Shown here piece after piece: positions 52,459-61,808 of a stretch of DNA of 64,000 bases (positions within the stretch are counted from its first letter, which is position 1; every line of letters starts with the position of its first letter). The position numbers were made by a program, and so were the translations under genes. Location of the stretch: contig NZ_CP102277.1 of assembly GCF_025149785.1 (NCBI RefSeq), positions 1,860,001-1,924,000 on the forward strand, written 5' to 3'. Source of the stretch: Coprococcus comes ATCC 27758. Its GTDB lineage: Bacteria; Bacillota; Clostridia; Lachnospirales; Lachnospiraceae. Under the pieces are notes generated by a model. It was not told the origin of the DNA. It saw only the letters and a program-made list of their open reading frames with translations, and searched no databases.

Positions 52459-53151
52459 TTAGTTTTTACGCGGATCAATGATCTTAACGGCATCAGCTAC
52501 ACGTCCGTACTGTCCTTTAGCTTTTTCCCAAGCTTCGTTCGGAGTATCGCCTGCTTTGACAAAGTCTGTGAATTTTCCAAGACTTACGAACTGGTATCCG
52601 ATGATTTCATCATGGTCATCAAGAGCGATTCCTGTTACATAACCTTCTGCCATTTCCAGGTAACGTGGTCCTTTTGCGAGAGTTCCGTACATTGTACCAA
52701 CCTGTGAACGAAGTCCTTTACCAAGGTCTTCAAGTCCTGCACCGATCGGAAGTCCTTCTTCTGAGAATGCACTCTGAGTTCTTCCGTATACGATCTGTAA
52801 GAAAAGTTCTCTCATTGCTGTATTAATTGCATCACAGACAAGGTCTGTGTTAAGTGCTTCCAAAATAGTCTTTCCTGGAAGAATTTCTGAAGCCATAGCT
52901 GCGGAATGAGTCATTCCTGAACATCCGATAGTCTCCACAAGTGCTTCCTGAATAATACCATCTTTAACGTTCAAAGTAAGTTTACATGCACCCTGCTGTG
53001 GAGCACACCAGCCGACACCATGTGTAAGACCGGAAATATCTTTGATTTCTTTAGCCTTTACCCATTTTGCTTCTTCCGGAATTGGAGCTGGTCCGTGGTT
53101 TGCACCCTGAGCTACCGGACACATCATTTCTACTTCATGTGAATAAATCAT
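52459..53151 (-). CDS. NifU/IscU-like iron-sulfur cluster scaffold protein
   Basis: A 230-residue scaffold protein. The NifU_N-like fold has Cys in GVGWCAPQQGACK (about 48-57) and ETIGCSGMTHS (about 78), the latter in the position of a cluster ligand of IscU. The C-terminal part is specific to the GGGtGRT-linked subgroup. The ATG at 53151 has AGGAG 7 nt upstream; the frame upstream of it lacks support. It forms a two-gene operon with the GGGtGRT gene and has the same biased codon use. Confidence 0.9.
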   Translation of the reverse strand: MIYSHEVEMMCPVAQGANHGPAPIPEEAKWVKAKEIKDISGLTHGVGWCAPQQGACKLTLNVKDGIIQEALVETIGCSGMTHSAAMASEILPGKTILEALNTDLVCDAINTAMRELFLQIVYGRTQSAFSEEGLPIGAGLEDLGKGLRSQVGTMYGTLAKGPRYLEMAEGYVTGIALDDHDEIIGYQFVSLGKFTDFVKAGDTPNEAWEKAKGQYGRVADAVKIIDPRKN

Positions 53152-53250
53152 GTTAAAACTCCTTTCAAATACATCTGTTTTTCTTTTATAAGGCGTTTGT
53201 GATTGTTTTAACACCATATGTATTTATTTTCGCACAATTTTCGACATTCG

Positions 53251-54726
53251 TCAATTGTTACTTTGTACAAGATTCCAGAACTCACTGTCTGTTTTATATT
53301 CAATTATTTCTTTCATAGTAAACGGCGCTGTGATCCATCCACTCTCCGCAGATGATTTTTTTCCATCTCCCGGGTAATGGTAAGTAATTCCGATCTCAAT
53401 TCCATCCTTATCTACAAAAAATGCATCAAAGTACCGGTTCTCCAGGATTTCCCCATTTAAAATCTGTCGGAAATCATTTAATTTCACACTGCTTAACACC
53501 TCTGCCGATGGTGCTTCACCCTTCATCTTTTTCATCCAATCGTGCATAAATGCATCGCTTAGATCCACGATATCTGCCACTTCAAACTGCTTTGCGTCAG
53601 AAATACGGATGTTGCGGGTACGGAGGTCACAATACTGCGCAGAAGTATTTCCTGCATAATAAATATCATTGAATGCTACGCTGATAAAATCTTCTCCTGC
53701 ATAAGAAACCTTGTACGTTACAAGACTTCCTAAAAACGGGTTCGATTCCTCCAACATTTTCTCTTTCATAGAATCACTCGGAGCCAGATATAAGGTATTG
53801 ACCGTACTCATCGCACAGTCCTTCAGCATTTCATTGATCTTGTCAATATTTTCACCTTCCACACCTGTGATCTGCGGATATTTGACATCAAACTGCATCG
53901 GATATTCGCCTTTATTTCCATTAGAAAAATAAGTGTAATTTTCCTCCGTGATCGTATACGGCAGATTTTCTGCCTCGTAGCCTTCAATTGCCTCGATTCC
54001 CTGTGCTTCTTCAGAACTGCTGTCCTTATTATCCTCTTCATTTCCATTACTGCCAAAGATATCGTCAATTTCTCCGTCCTCATCCGGGTTATATTCAAAA
54101 ATCTGTGACGAATCCTCCTGTTTTCCTTCACCACTCGCAAAATTGCTGATGATTTTTCCGAAAAGCAGCCCCAGGAATATCAGAAAAATAAGTACGGTAA
54201 CTGCGATCCCGATAAAAAGTCCCGTATGTTTCTTTCCATTATAAGAAGATCTTACATTTGCCGGCGATATCATCAAATCCATCGGAACAAAACGGATCCC
54301 GTTCTTTTCCTGAACCGGTGCCAGATCCCGGAATCCCATATGGTGATAAGCTTCCGTACTCACAACCGATGCATTGACCGTCATACGCATCAGAGCAAAC
54401 TGCATCGTACAGTATCTGCACATTTCACCAACAAGAGCCTTCGCAATCCCTTTTCTCCGCAAATCCGGGCGGACAAACAGAAGGGAAATATGTCCATCCC
54501 TCCGCACGGCTCCGACACCGCCAAGATCCTGTCCTTCTACCGCGCCAAAGACGATCATCTCTCCGCTTTCGACAAGAGGCATAAAATTCTCCATCTTGAT
54601 AAAACGGGCAAATTCCTCGATTCCCTGCTGCGTACAGGAACTGGCGTTTTCTCTGATAAATACATCCCATACCAGATGCAGACCTTCCACAACCTCCTGA
54701 CTGCTATATAGTCTTTTTATGATCAT
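53251..54726 (-). CDS. GNAT acetyltransferase - transmembrane - DUF3298 fusion
   Basis: A 491-residue protein joining three parts. Residues 1-155 form a GNAT acetyltransferase with the acetyl-CoA motif RPDLRRKGIAKAL (86-98) and AYHHMGF near 130. A transmembrane helix (about 169-193) follows, then an acidic Ser/Glu linker (195-245). Residues 250-490 are an extracellular DUF3298/RsiV-like domain with YPQITGVEG and VAFNDIYYAGN. The ATG at 54726 has GAGGT 7 nt upstream. An intracellular enzyme coupled to an outside lysozyme- or peptide-binding-like domain suggests transmembrane signalling, which is inference. Confidence 0.85.
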   Translation of the reverse strand: MIIKRLYSSQEVVEGLHLVWDVFIRENASSCTQQGIEEFARFIKMENFMPLVESGEMIVFGAVEGQDLGGVGAVRRDGHISLLFVRPDLRRKGIAKALVGEMCRYCTMQFALMRMTVNASVVSTEAYHHMGFRDLAPVQEKNGIRFVPMDLMISPANVRSSYNGKKHTGLFIGIAVTVLIFLIFLGLLFGKIISNFASGEGKQEDSSQIFEYNPDEDGEIDDIFGSNGNEEDNKDSSSEEAQGIEAIEGYEAENLPYTITEENYTYFSNGNKGEYPMQFDVKYPQITGVEGENIDKINEMLKDCAMSTVNTLYLAPSDSMKEKMLEESNPFLGSLVTYKVSYAGEDFISVAFNDIYYAGNTSAQYCDLRTRNIRISDAKQFEVADIVDLSDAFMHDWMKKMKGEAPSAEVLSSVKLNDFRQILNGEILENRYFDAFFVDKDGIEIGITYHYPGDGKKSSAESGWITAPFTMKEIIEYKTDSEFWNLVQSNN

Positions 54727-54769
54727 TTTTCTGTACCTCATTTTTTCCAGAATGAACTGGTTTTCTCTC

Positions 54770-56020
54770 TTACGCCCTCTTTAAAAGTTCTTCCCGCAAG
54801 AGCGTGATCGCACGTGCAACCGCATAGTCCCGGTTCTTCTCACGATTGCCGGTAAAACGGTACTCTCTTACCGTTACCTCTCCATTTACCGCACATCCGA
54901 TATACACAAGTCCGACCGGTTTTTCCGCTGTACCGCCGCCAGGTCCTGCGATTCCGGTTACACTAAGTGCCGCATCCGCACCTGCCGCCTTTGCTGCCCC
55001 AAGCGCCATCTCTGCTGCTGTCTGTTCACTGACTGCCCCGTAGGTTTCCAGTGTCTCATGCTTCACACCAAGAATCTTTTCTTTCGATGCATTCGCATAA
55101 GTAATATATCCTTCATTGTACACGCCGGAAGCTCCTGCCACATTCAGAAGTCTGCCGGAAAGCTTTCCTCCTGTACAGGATTCTGCCGTTGTCACAGTCA
55201 TCTTCTTCTCTTCCAGAAGACGGATCACCGACTCTTCCAGTGTCACATTCTCTTCGGTCGTATAAACAGCATCACCAAAACGCTTCTTCATCTCTTCGAT
55301 CATCGGCTCCATCAGTTGTTCTGCCGCTTCTTCAGAGCATGCTCTTGCAGTCACACGAAAATGTACCTCTCCTGTCTTTGCATAAGGCGCAAGCGTCGGA
55401 TTGGTCTGTGCATCCATCAGATCCGCAACCATGGTCTCTGCCCTGCTTTCCCCAATCCCGCACACTTTTACCATATGGGAATAGATTCCCTCCGGCTGCT
55501 TTTTATTGAGGTACGGTGCAATGTCGTGTTCAAACATCGGCTTCATCTCATTCGGAGGCCCAGGGATCAGGATCGCTGCTTTGCCGCGCTCTTTATCCTC
55601 CAGGATCAGTCCAGGTGCCGTTCCGTTCAGATTGTCGATCACGATCGCGCCTTCCGGAACCAACGCCTGCTTCCAGTTATTCTCTGTCACCTTTTTACTC
55701 TTAATCTTCTCAAAATAGTCCCGGATTCGTGCCCTGGAATGTTCATCCATATAAAGTTTTCTGCCAAATACCTTTGCAGTTACTTCTTTTGTCAGATCAT
55801 CCTTGGTAGGGCCAAGTCCCCCTGTCAGAATTACGATATCAGCGCGCTCTATTGCCTGGTGGATTGCTTCTTCCATACGCTCTTCATTGTCACCGACAAC
55901 AGTCTGGTGATATAAAGAACAACCTAGCAGAGCACATTTCTCTGCTAGGTATGCTGCGTTTGTATTCACAATGTTGCCAAGTAAAATTTCAGTGCCGACA
56001 GAAATCAGCTCTACAACCAT
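54770..56020 (-). CDS. cinA: CinA family protein (nicotinamide-nucleotide amidase)
   Basis: A 416-residue full-length CinA. The N-terminal MoCF/COG1058 domain (about 1-170) has LISVGTEILLGNIVNTNAAYLAEK and LTGGLGPTKDDLTKE; the C-terminal amidase domain (about 255-410) has TAESCTGGKLSGRL and SVTGIAGPGGGTAEKPVGLVY. The C-terminal domain deamidates NMN to nicotinate mononucleotide for NAD recycling; the N-terminal part is an ADP-ribose pyrophosphatase in homologues. The start lies 1 nt after the pgsA stop. It is the last gene of rimO-pgsA-cinA. Confidence 0.95.
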   Translation of the reverse strand: MVVELISVGTEILLGNIVNTNAAYLAEKCALLGCSLYHQTVVGDNEERMEEAIHQAIERADIVILTGGLGPTKDDLTKEVTAKVFGRKLYMDEHSRARIRDYFEKIKSKKVTENNWKQALVPEGAIVIDNLNGTAPGLILEDKERGKAAILIPGPPNEMKPMFEHDIAPYLNKKQPEGIYSHMVKVCGIGESRAETMVADLMDAQTNPTLAPYAKTGEVHFRVTARACSEEAAEQLMEPMIEEMKKRFGDAVYTTEENVTLEESVIRLLEEKKMTVTTAESCTGGKLSGRLLNVAGASGVYNEGYITYANASKEKILGVKHETLETYGAVSEQTAAEMALGAAKAAGADAALSVTGIAGPGGGTAEKPVGLVYIGCAVNGEVTVREYRFTGNREKNRDYAVARAITLLREELLKRA

Positions 56021-56021
56021 T

Positions 56022-56564
56022 TTACATGCCTCCCTGTGTTAATACCTGTTTGTTCTTTGCAATATAATCGATCAGTGAAACGATGGTCAGAAGCAGTGCT
56101 ACCCATGTAAGGACTGTTCCTACAACATTCCACACACCGCCCAGATCCATGATCAGCACAATGATCAGTGCCATCTGTGATACGGTTTTGAATTTGCCCC
56201 AGTAGCTTGCCGCAATGACGATTCCATTGTCAGAAGCAACCAGACGGAATCCGCTGATGATAAATTCTCTGGCAATGATCACCAGAACAACAATGACATT
56301 CAGTCGGTTCATAGATGTCAGACAGATCAGCGCGGTACATACCAGCAGCTTGTCTGCAAGCGGATCCATAAATTTACCGAAGTTCGTTACCAGATTGTAC
56401 TTTCTGGCGATTTTCCCATCCAGCATATCCGTCAGGCTGGCAACACAGAAGATCACAAGTGCGATCCACTTATCTGCTGCTCCGGTAATATCAAATAACA
56501 TAAACACTACAAAAAACGGAATTAAAATCACTCGTAAAATCGTTAACTTATTTGGTAAATTCAT
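56022..56564 (-). CDS. pgsA: CDP-diacylglycerol-glycerol-3-phosphate 3-phosphatidyltransferase
   Basis: A 180-residue integral membrane enzyme that makes phosphatidylglycerol phosphate. It begins MNLPNKLTILRVILIPFFV and has the CDP-alcohol phosphatidyltransferase motif D-G-x2-A-R-x8-G-x3-D-x3-D, seen as DMLDGKIARKYNLVTNFGKFMDPLADK. Four to five helices span the membrane. It overlaps the end of rimO by 4 nt and precedes cinA, the standard clostridial order. Confidence 0.96.
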   Translation of the reverse strand: MNLPNKLTILRVILIPFFVVFMLFDITGAADKWIALVIFCVASLTDMLDGKIARKYNLVTNFGKFMDPLADKLLVCTALICLTSMNRLNVIVVLVIIAREFIISGFRLVASDNGIVIAASYWGKFKTVSQMALIIVLIMDLGGVWNVVGTVLTWVALLLTIVSLIDYIAKNKQVLTQGGM

Positions 56565-57901
56565 AATAACTCTCCTATCAAATCATAATCTGCTGATCCG
56601 GTCACTTTTACCTTTGCAAAATCTCCCGACATCAGTTCTTCCGATGTGTTCACAAAAATAAGTCCGTCTACATTCGGCGCATCCCGGTAGGTTCTTCCCA
56701 CATAGGCATTCTCATCTGCTACCTTGCCTTCGATCATCACAAGCAGCTCTTCCCCGATCCGGTCTTCTGCCTGGTCAAATACGATATCCTGCTGAAGTTC
56801 CATGAGCTCTGCCTGACGTTCCTCTTTGACTTCTTCCGGGATCTGATCCGGCATAGATGCTGCAGGAGTATCCTCTTCCGGTGAGTAGGTAAATACGCCA
56901 AGTCTGTCGAATTCCATCTGATCCACAAAATCCATCAGCTCTTCATGCTGTTCCTGTGTCTCTCCCGGGAATCCAGTGATCAAAGTTGTGCGAAGTGCGA
57001 TATCCGGAATCTCACGTCGAAGCTTCTCAATGGTCTCGATGAGCTGCGCTCTGGAAGTCCGTCTTCCCATTCTCTTCAGGATACCATCGCTTGCATGCTG
57101 GATCGGGAGATCCAGATAATGGCAGATCTTTGGTTCCTCCTTGATCACCTGAATCAGCTCATCCGTGATTTCCTCCGGATAGCAGTATAAAATACGGATC
57201 CAGCGAAGTCCGCTGATCTTGCAGAGTGCTCTCAAAAGCTGCGGAAGCCGCTTCTCCCCGTACAGATCGGTTCCGTACATGGTGGTCTCCTGTGCTACCA
57301 GGATCAGCTCCTTCACCCCTCCGTCTGCCAGATTCTGCGCTTCCTCCAGCAGATGCTCCATCGGCACACTCCGAAAATCTCCTCGTACCTTTGGGATAAT
57401 ACAGTAAGTACAGTGCTTGTCACAGCCTTCTGCAATCTTCAGATAAGCGAAATGTCCGCCGGTCGTCACCATACGGTGTGTGTCTGTCACCGGGAGATAA
57501 TCCACATCCTTCATAGTCAGGCGCACATCTCCACGCTCCATCGGACTGTCGCTTAAAACTCCATCGATCACGTGTGCGATCTCTTCATAAGAAGTCGTTC
57601 CGAGAACCGCATCAACCTCCGGGATTTCCTGAATGATCTCTTCTTTGTATCTCTGTGCAAGACAGCCTGTTACGATCAGGGCTTTTAATCTACCGGTCTT
57701 CTTCAGATCTGCCATCTCAAGAATATTCTGGATACTCTCTTCCTTTGCGTCATGGATAAAGCAGCAGGTGTTGATGATAATGACATCTGCCATTGTCTCA
57801 TCGTCCACCATCTGATGACCGTCCTTTGCAAGAATCCCAAGCATGACCTCCGAATCCACAAGGTTCTTGTCACAGCCTAATGAAATGAATAATATATTCA
57901 T
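56561..57901 (-). CDS. rimO: Ribosomal protein S12 methylthiotransferase RimO
   Basis: A 446-residue radical-SAM enzyme that adds a methylthio group to an Asp of ribosomal protein S12. The N-terminal MTTase domain binds one 4Fe-4S cluster through Cys10, Cys46 and Cys80. The radical SAM domain holds the second through Cys160, Cys164 and Cys167 (CDKHCTYC), and a TRAM domain ends the protein. The start MNILFISLGCDKN is typical. It leads rimO-pgsA-cinA. MiaB is excluded by the SLGCDKNLVDSE form. Confidence 0.96.
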   Translation of the reverse strand: MNILFISLGCDKNLVDSEVMLGILAKDGHQMVDDETMADVIIINTCCFIHDAKEESIQNILEMADLKKTGRLKALIVTGCLAQRYKEEIIQEIPEVDAVLGTTSYEEIAHVIDGVLSDSPMERGDVRLTMKDVDYLPVTDTHRMVTTGGHFAYLKIAEGCDKHCTYCIIPKVRGDFRSVPMEHLLEEAQNLADGGVKELILVAQETTMYGTDLYGEKRLPQLLRALCKISGLRWIRILYCYPEEITDELIQVIKEEPKICHYLDLPIQHASDGILKRMGRRTSRAQLIETIEKLRREIPDIALRTTLITGFPGETQEQHEELMDFVDQMEFDRLGVFTYSPEEDTPAASMPDQIPEEVKEERQAELMELQQDIVFDQAEDRIGEELLVMIEGKVADENAYVGRTYRDAPNVDGLIFVNTSEELMSGDFAKVKVTGSADYDLIGELL

Positions 57902-57983
57902 AAAATAAATTTCTCCTCAAGCATAATTTCTGGGCGGCAGGGGAAATCATCTTCACCGGAAAATAAAATCCCCTATCATAAGA

Positions 57984-58009
57984 ATACCCCGCAGACAGCT
58001 GCAGGGTAT
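57984..58009 (-). terminator. Terminator of the yicC-gmk-rpoZ operon
   Basis: ATACCCCGCAG (57984-57994) pairs with CTGCAGGGTAT (57999-58009) with one C-A mismatch. On the minus strand TCTTATGAT follows, 10 nt after the rpoZ stop. Confidence 0.7.
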
Positions 58010-58019
58010 CGAACTTCTT

Positions 58020-58262
58020 TTATTTATCTGCATCTTCTGCAATAATTTTGATCTTTCCACTGTTCAGCTCATCAATTGCAATAGAAAGCGGCTTTTCGCC
58101 GTCCTTAACAGGAACAAGCGGCATCTCGCCGTCAATGATCTGTCTCGCTCTCTTTGCTGTTGCAAGAACGATAGAATAACGGCTGTTGACAATCTTAGTT
58201 GCGCCTTCTTCCACGTCCTGATTTACTACTTTCATCAAATCGGTATATGATGGATGTAACAT
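58020..58262 (-). CDS. rpoZ: DNA-directed RNA polymerase omega subunit
   Basis: An 80-residue omega subunit, which assists assembly of the beta-prime subunit of RNA polymerase. The core has NSRYSIVLATAKRARQI (about 26-42) followed by KPLSIAIDELNSGKI, the standard RpoZ pattern. GGAGC lies before the start. It follows gmk by 16 nt, the usual arrangement, and ends at a terminator. Confidence 0.95.
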   Translation of the reverse strand: MLHPSYTDLMKVVNQDVEEGATKIVNSRYSIVLATAKRARQIIDGEMPLVPVKDGEKPLSIAIDELNSGKIKIIAEDADK

Positions 58263-58278
58263 AAATTCTGCTCCTTTC

Positions 58279-58902
58279 CTACAGTTCCTTCAGTTCTTTT
58301 CTGATATCATCTATAAAGTCAGCATTCCGGCTTACCCGGTCATGCTCACCCTGAATAATGCTGTGCATCTCTTTTGCGCAGCGCTCCAGGTCATCATTGA
58401 TCACAAGATAATCGTACTTCTCTACGCCCTGTGATTCTTCTACTGCCCGCTTCATTCTCGAATCGATCACTTCTGCGGTCTCGGTTCCCCGTCCTACCAG
58501 TCTGTCTTTCAGTACCTGCGCACTCGGCGGAGTCACGAACATCAGCAGGGTATCCGGATACTTCTCTTTCACTTTCAACGCACCCTGGATCTCAATCTCA
58601 AGGATCACATCCTTGCCTGCCTCTAACTGCTCCATAACATACTGCTTCGGAGTTCCATAGTAATTTTCTACATATCTAGCATACTCTATAAGCTCATCAC
58701 GCGCAATCATTTTTTCAAATTCTTCTTTGGTTCTAAAAAAATACTCTCTTCCATCTTCTTCCCCGACACGAGGCTGTCGCGTGGTTGCAGAGATCGATAA
58801 TGCATAATTATCATAGTCCTGCATCAGCTTTTTCATCAGTGTTCCCTTACCGGCTCCGGAAAATCCGGATACTACAATAAGAATTCCTTTTTTTTCTCTC
58901 AT
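58279..58902 (-). CDS. gmk: Guanylate kinase
   Basis: A 207-residue cytosolic enzyme that phosphorylates GMP to GDP. The P-loop GFSGAGKGT (about 13-21) is followed by the GMP-binding SATTRQPRVGEEDGREYFF. AGGAG is 8 nt before the ATG at 58902; an upstream ATG at 58929 would lie before the ribosome binding site. It follows yicC by 69 nt. The small remA gene often found between yicC and gmk in Firmicutes is absent here. Confidence 0.97.
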   Translation of the reverse strand: MREKKGILIVVSGFSGAGKGTLMKKLMQDYDNYALSISATTRQPRVGEEDGREYFFRTKEEFEKMIARDELIEYARYVENYYGTPKQYVMEQLEAGKDVILEIEIQGALKVKEKYPDTLLMFVTPPSAQVLKDRLVGRGTETAEVIDSRMKRAVEESQGVEKYDYLVINDDLERCAKEMHSIIQGEHDRVSRNADFIDDIRKELKEL

Positions 58903-58971
58903 AATCAGTTCTCCTGCATACTCAGACATTGAAATGTTATTTTAACACATCTTTTTACATTTTTCAAAGCT

Positions 58972-59850
58972 TTATTCAATATTTTGAATCTGCTCACGGA
59001 CTTTTTCAATCTCAGTCTTCAGATCGATCGCATAATTGGATACTTCCAGATCATTTGCCTTGGATAAGATCGTGTTCGCCTCACGGTTCATCTCCTGCGC
59101 AATGAAATCAAGCTTGCGTCCGATTCCCTCTGTCTGTTCCAGAGTTTCCTTCATATGCTTGATATGGCTTTTCAGCCTTACCACTTCTTCATCTGTACAG
59201 ATCTTGTCAGAGAAGATCACAACCTCAGCCGCGATCCGTCCTTCGTCAATCTGGGTGTCCCCAAGAAGCTCCTTCACTTTCGTTTCCAGCTTCTCCCGGT
59301 ATTCAGCAACGATCTGCGGAGATCGCTCTTCAACCCTGGCAACAACTTCCAGCATTCCATCCAGCTTGCCAATGATATCCTTTTTCAGGTTCTCACCTTC
59401 TGTAGTCTTGGTCTGTACAAACTGTTCGCATGCGCCTTTCATTGCTTTTTCAAGACCACTCCACAGTTCTTCCTCATCCACAGATTGTTCTTCCATCGTA
59501 AGGACTTCCGGGCAGCGTGCAAGTGTGGATACCCGCACATCATTGTCAAGCCCAAACTGTTCTTCCATCTGCTTAAAGCTTGCCATATATTCTTCTGCCA
59601 GCTTCTGATTATATTTCAAAGTCATCTGGCTTTCTGTCATATCTTCATACCCGATGAAAATATCAATCTTTCCTCTCTGCACATACTGCTTGAGCAGGTT
59701 GCGGATCGCGGACTCAAAGAAGTTAAGCTTCTTTGGCATACGGATATTCACATCCAGGTAACGGTGATTAACCCCCTTCATCTCTACGGTAAATTTGCGG
59801 TCTGCTTCGGCGATCTCACACCGTCCAAAGCCTGTCATACTTTTTATCAT
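58972..59850 (-). CDS. yicC: YicC family protein (endoribonuclease-like)
   Basis: A 292-residue YicC-family protein. It starts IKSMTGFGRCE with the conserved GVNHRYLDVNIRMPK, and ends with the DUF1732 helix (GRKLDFIAQEMNREANTILSKA). E. coli YicC is a founding member of a ribonuclease family that acts on small RNAs. It leads the yicC-gmk-rpoZ operon from a near-consensus promoter. It is divergent from rqcH. Confidence 0.94.
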   Translation of the reverse strand: MIKSMTGFGRCEIAEADRKFTVEMKGVNHRYLDVNIRMPKKLNFFESAIRNLLKQYVQRGKIDIFIGYEDMTESQMTLKYNQKLAEEYMASFKQMEEQFGLDNDVRVSTLARCPEVLTMEEQSVDEEELWSGLEKAMKGACEQFVQTKTTEGENLKKDIIGKLDGMLEVVARVEERSPQIVAEYREKLETKVKELLGDTQIDEGRIAAEVVIFSDKICTDEEVVRLKSHIKHMKETLEQTEGIGRKLDFIAQEMNREANTILSKANDLEVSNYAIDLKTEIEKVREQIQNIE

Positions 59851-59901
59851 TTGATTTTCCCTCTTCTTACTGACCTTTTAAGGGCCGTTTTACTATCGAT
59901 T

Positions 59902-59930
59902 ATTATAGTTCATTTACACTTACTCGTCAA
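59902..59930 (-). promoter_or_regulatory. Promoter of yicC-gmk-rpoZ
   Basis: On the minus strand TTGACG (59930-59925), a 17-bp spacer and consensus TATAAT (59907-59902) form a strong vegetative promoter 52 nt before the yicC ATG. Confidence 0.8.
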
Positions 59931-59952
59931 CCGGGTGACAGGGCATTTTCAC

Positions 59953-59982
59953 TTGTCTATGCATGCCTCTCTATGCTATAAT
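59953..59982 (+). promoter_or_regulatory. Promoter of rqcH
   Basis: TTGTCT (59953-59958), an 18-bp spacer and TATAAT (59977-59982), with TG one base before the -10, form an extended -10 promoter 65 nt before the rqcH ATG. It is back-to-back with the yicC promoter. Confidence 0.75.
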
Positions 59983-60046
59983 GAGCCCATTGAAAAAAGA
60001 ATGTGCCCTGGCATATTCCCGGATAAATATGAGGTGAATTTTTAAA

Positions 60047-61783
60047 ATGGCTTTTGATGGAATTACAATCGCAAATATCGTAAAAGAATTAAATGATACC
60101 ATCCTGAACGGACGGATCGCCAAGATCGCACAGCCGGAAAATGATGAACTGCTTCTCACGATCAAACCTGCAAAAGGGCAGGTAAGACTGGTCATCTCCG
60201 CAAGTGCATCCCTGCCGCTGATCTATCTGTCCAGAGATAACAAACCAAGTCCGATGACTGCGCCGAATTTCTGTATGCTTCTGAGAAAACATATTGCAAA
60301 TGGCCGCATCGTAGGCATTTCTCAGCCTTCCCTGGAACGGATCATCCGCTTCGAGATCGAGCACCTGGATGAACTCGGAGATCTGTGCCGCAAATCCCTG
60401 ATCGTTGAGATCATGGGCAAGCACAGCAATATTATTTTCTGTAATGAAAAAGGAATGATCATCGACAGTATCAAGCATGTTTCCGCGCAGATGAGTTCTG
60501 TGCGTGAGGTTCTTCCGGGAAGAGAATATTTTATCCCGGATACTATGAAAAAAGAGAATCCACTTGGCATACCGGAGGAAAATTTCACACAGGAACTTCT
60601 CTCCAAACCAATGCCGGTCGGAAAAGCGATCTACAACAGTTTTACCGGAATCAGTCCGGTTGTCGCCGAAGAGATCTGCTATCTGGCAGGAATCGACTCC
60701 TCTGTTCCGGCATCGGAGATGTCCGGTGATCTGCTGGCGCATCTGTACCGGCAGTTTACCTATTTTATGGAGCAGGTGACAGAAAGCAAATTCTCTCCTG
60801 CTATTTATTACGATGGAAATGAGCCGAAAGAGTTCTCATCTCTTCTGCTCACCCACTTTTCCAACTATCAGGTAAAATCTTATGATTCGATTTCCGAAGT
60901 GATCCGGACTTATTATTCTTCCCGTGATCTGATCACCCGGATCCGCCAGAAATCTTCGGATCTGCGCCGTGTGGTTCAGACAGCACTGGAACGTAACCGC
61001 AAGAAATACGACCTGCAGTTAAAGCAGCTTCGCGATACGGAAAACCGCGATAAATACAAGGTATACGGGGAACTGATCCACACCTACGGTTACAATCTGG
61101 AAGAAGGTGCAAAAGAACTGGAAGCACTCAATTATTATACTAACGAAATGATCAAAATTCCGCTGGATCCGCAGAAAACACCACAGGAAAATGCAAAGAA
61201 ATATTTTGACCGGTACAATAAACAGAAACGTACTTTCGAGGCTCTTTCAGAACTGATCAAAGAAACGAAAGATGAGATTGATTATCTGGAGTCCGTCAGC
61301 AAATCCCTGGATATTGCACGAAGCGAGGATGACCTGATCCAGATCAAGGAAGAACTGATCGAAAGTGGATTTATCCGCAGAAAGCAGTCTGCCAAAAAGG
61401 TGAAGATCACAAGCAAACCGTTCCACTATATTTCTTCAGACGGTTTCCATATGTATGTTGGAAAAAATAATCTTCAGAACGAAGAACTCACCTTCCATTT
61501 TGCAAATGGCGGGGACTGGTGGTTCCATGCGAAAAAGGCACCGGGTTCCCATGTCATCGTGAAGACGAACGGGGAAGAACTTCCGGACCGGACCTTTGAA
61601 GAGGCAGCCAGACTTGCTGCGCATTACTCGAAGAATTCCGGGGCTGAAAAGGTGGAGGTTGACTATGTAGAGAAAAAGCAGGTTAAAAAACCAAATGGAA
61701 GCAAGCCTGGGTTTGTCGTGTATTATACCAATTACTCGATGATGATAGATAGTGATATTTCCGGGATTCAGGAAGTACAATAA
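60047..61783 (+). CDS. rqcH: RqcH (Rqc2/NFACT) ribosome quality-control factor
   Basis: A 578-residue NFACT protein, formerly called fibronectin-binding protein. NFACT-N (MAFDGITIANIVKELNDTILNGRIAKIAQP) and the helix-hairpin-helix part are followed by a coiled coil (about 290-430) and the NFACT-R domain (GDWWFHAKKAPGSHVIVKTNG). It binds stalled 50S-peptidyl-tRNA complexes and directs Ala tailing. GAGGTG precedes the ATG. It is monocistronic; its 3-prime side holds structured element copy 3 instead of a simple terminator. Confidence 0.96.
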   Translation: MAFDGITIANIVKELNDTILNGRIAKIAQPENDELLLTIKPAKGQVRLVISASASLPLIYLSRDNKPSPMTAPNFCMLLRKHIANGRIVGISQPSLERIIRFEIEHLDELGDLCRKSLIVEIMGKHSNIIFCNEKGMIIDSIKHVSAQMSSVREVLPGREYFIPDTMKKENPLGIPEENFTQELLSKPMPVGKAIYNSFTGISPVVAEEICYLAGIDSSVPASEMSGDLLAHLYRQFTYFMEQVTESKFSPAIYYDGNEPKEFSSLLLTHFSNYQVKSYDSISEVIRTYYSSRDLITRIRQKSSDLRRVVQTALERNRKKYDLQLKQLRDTENRDKYKVYGELIHTYGYNLEEGAKELEALNYYTNEMIKIPLDPQKTPQENAKKYFDRYNKQKRTFEALSELIKETKDEIDYLESVSKSLDIARSEDDLIQIKEELIESGFIRRKQSAKKVKITSKPFHYISSDGFHMYVGKNNLQNEELTFHFANGGDWWFHAKKAPGSHVIVKTNGEELPDRTFEEAARLAAHYSKNSGAEKVEVDYVEKKQVKKPNGSKPGFVVYYTNYSMMIDSDISGIQEVQ

Positions 61784-61808
61784 GATAGGTTGTGACACCA
61801 CCAGAGAA

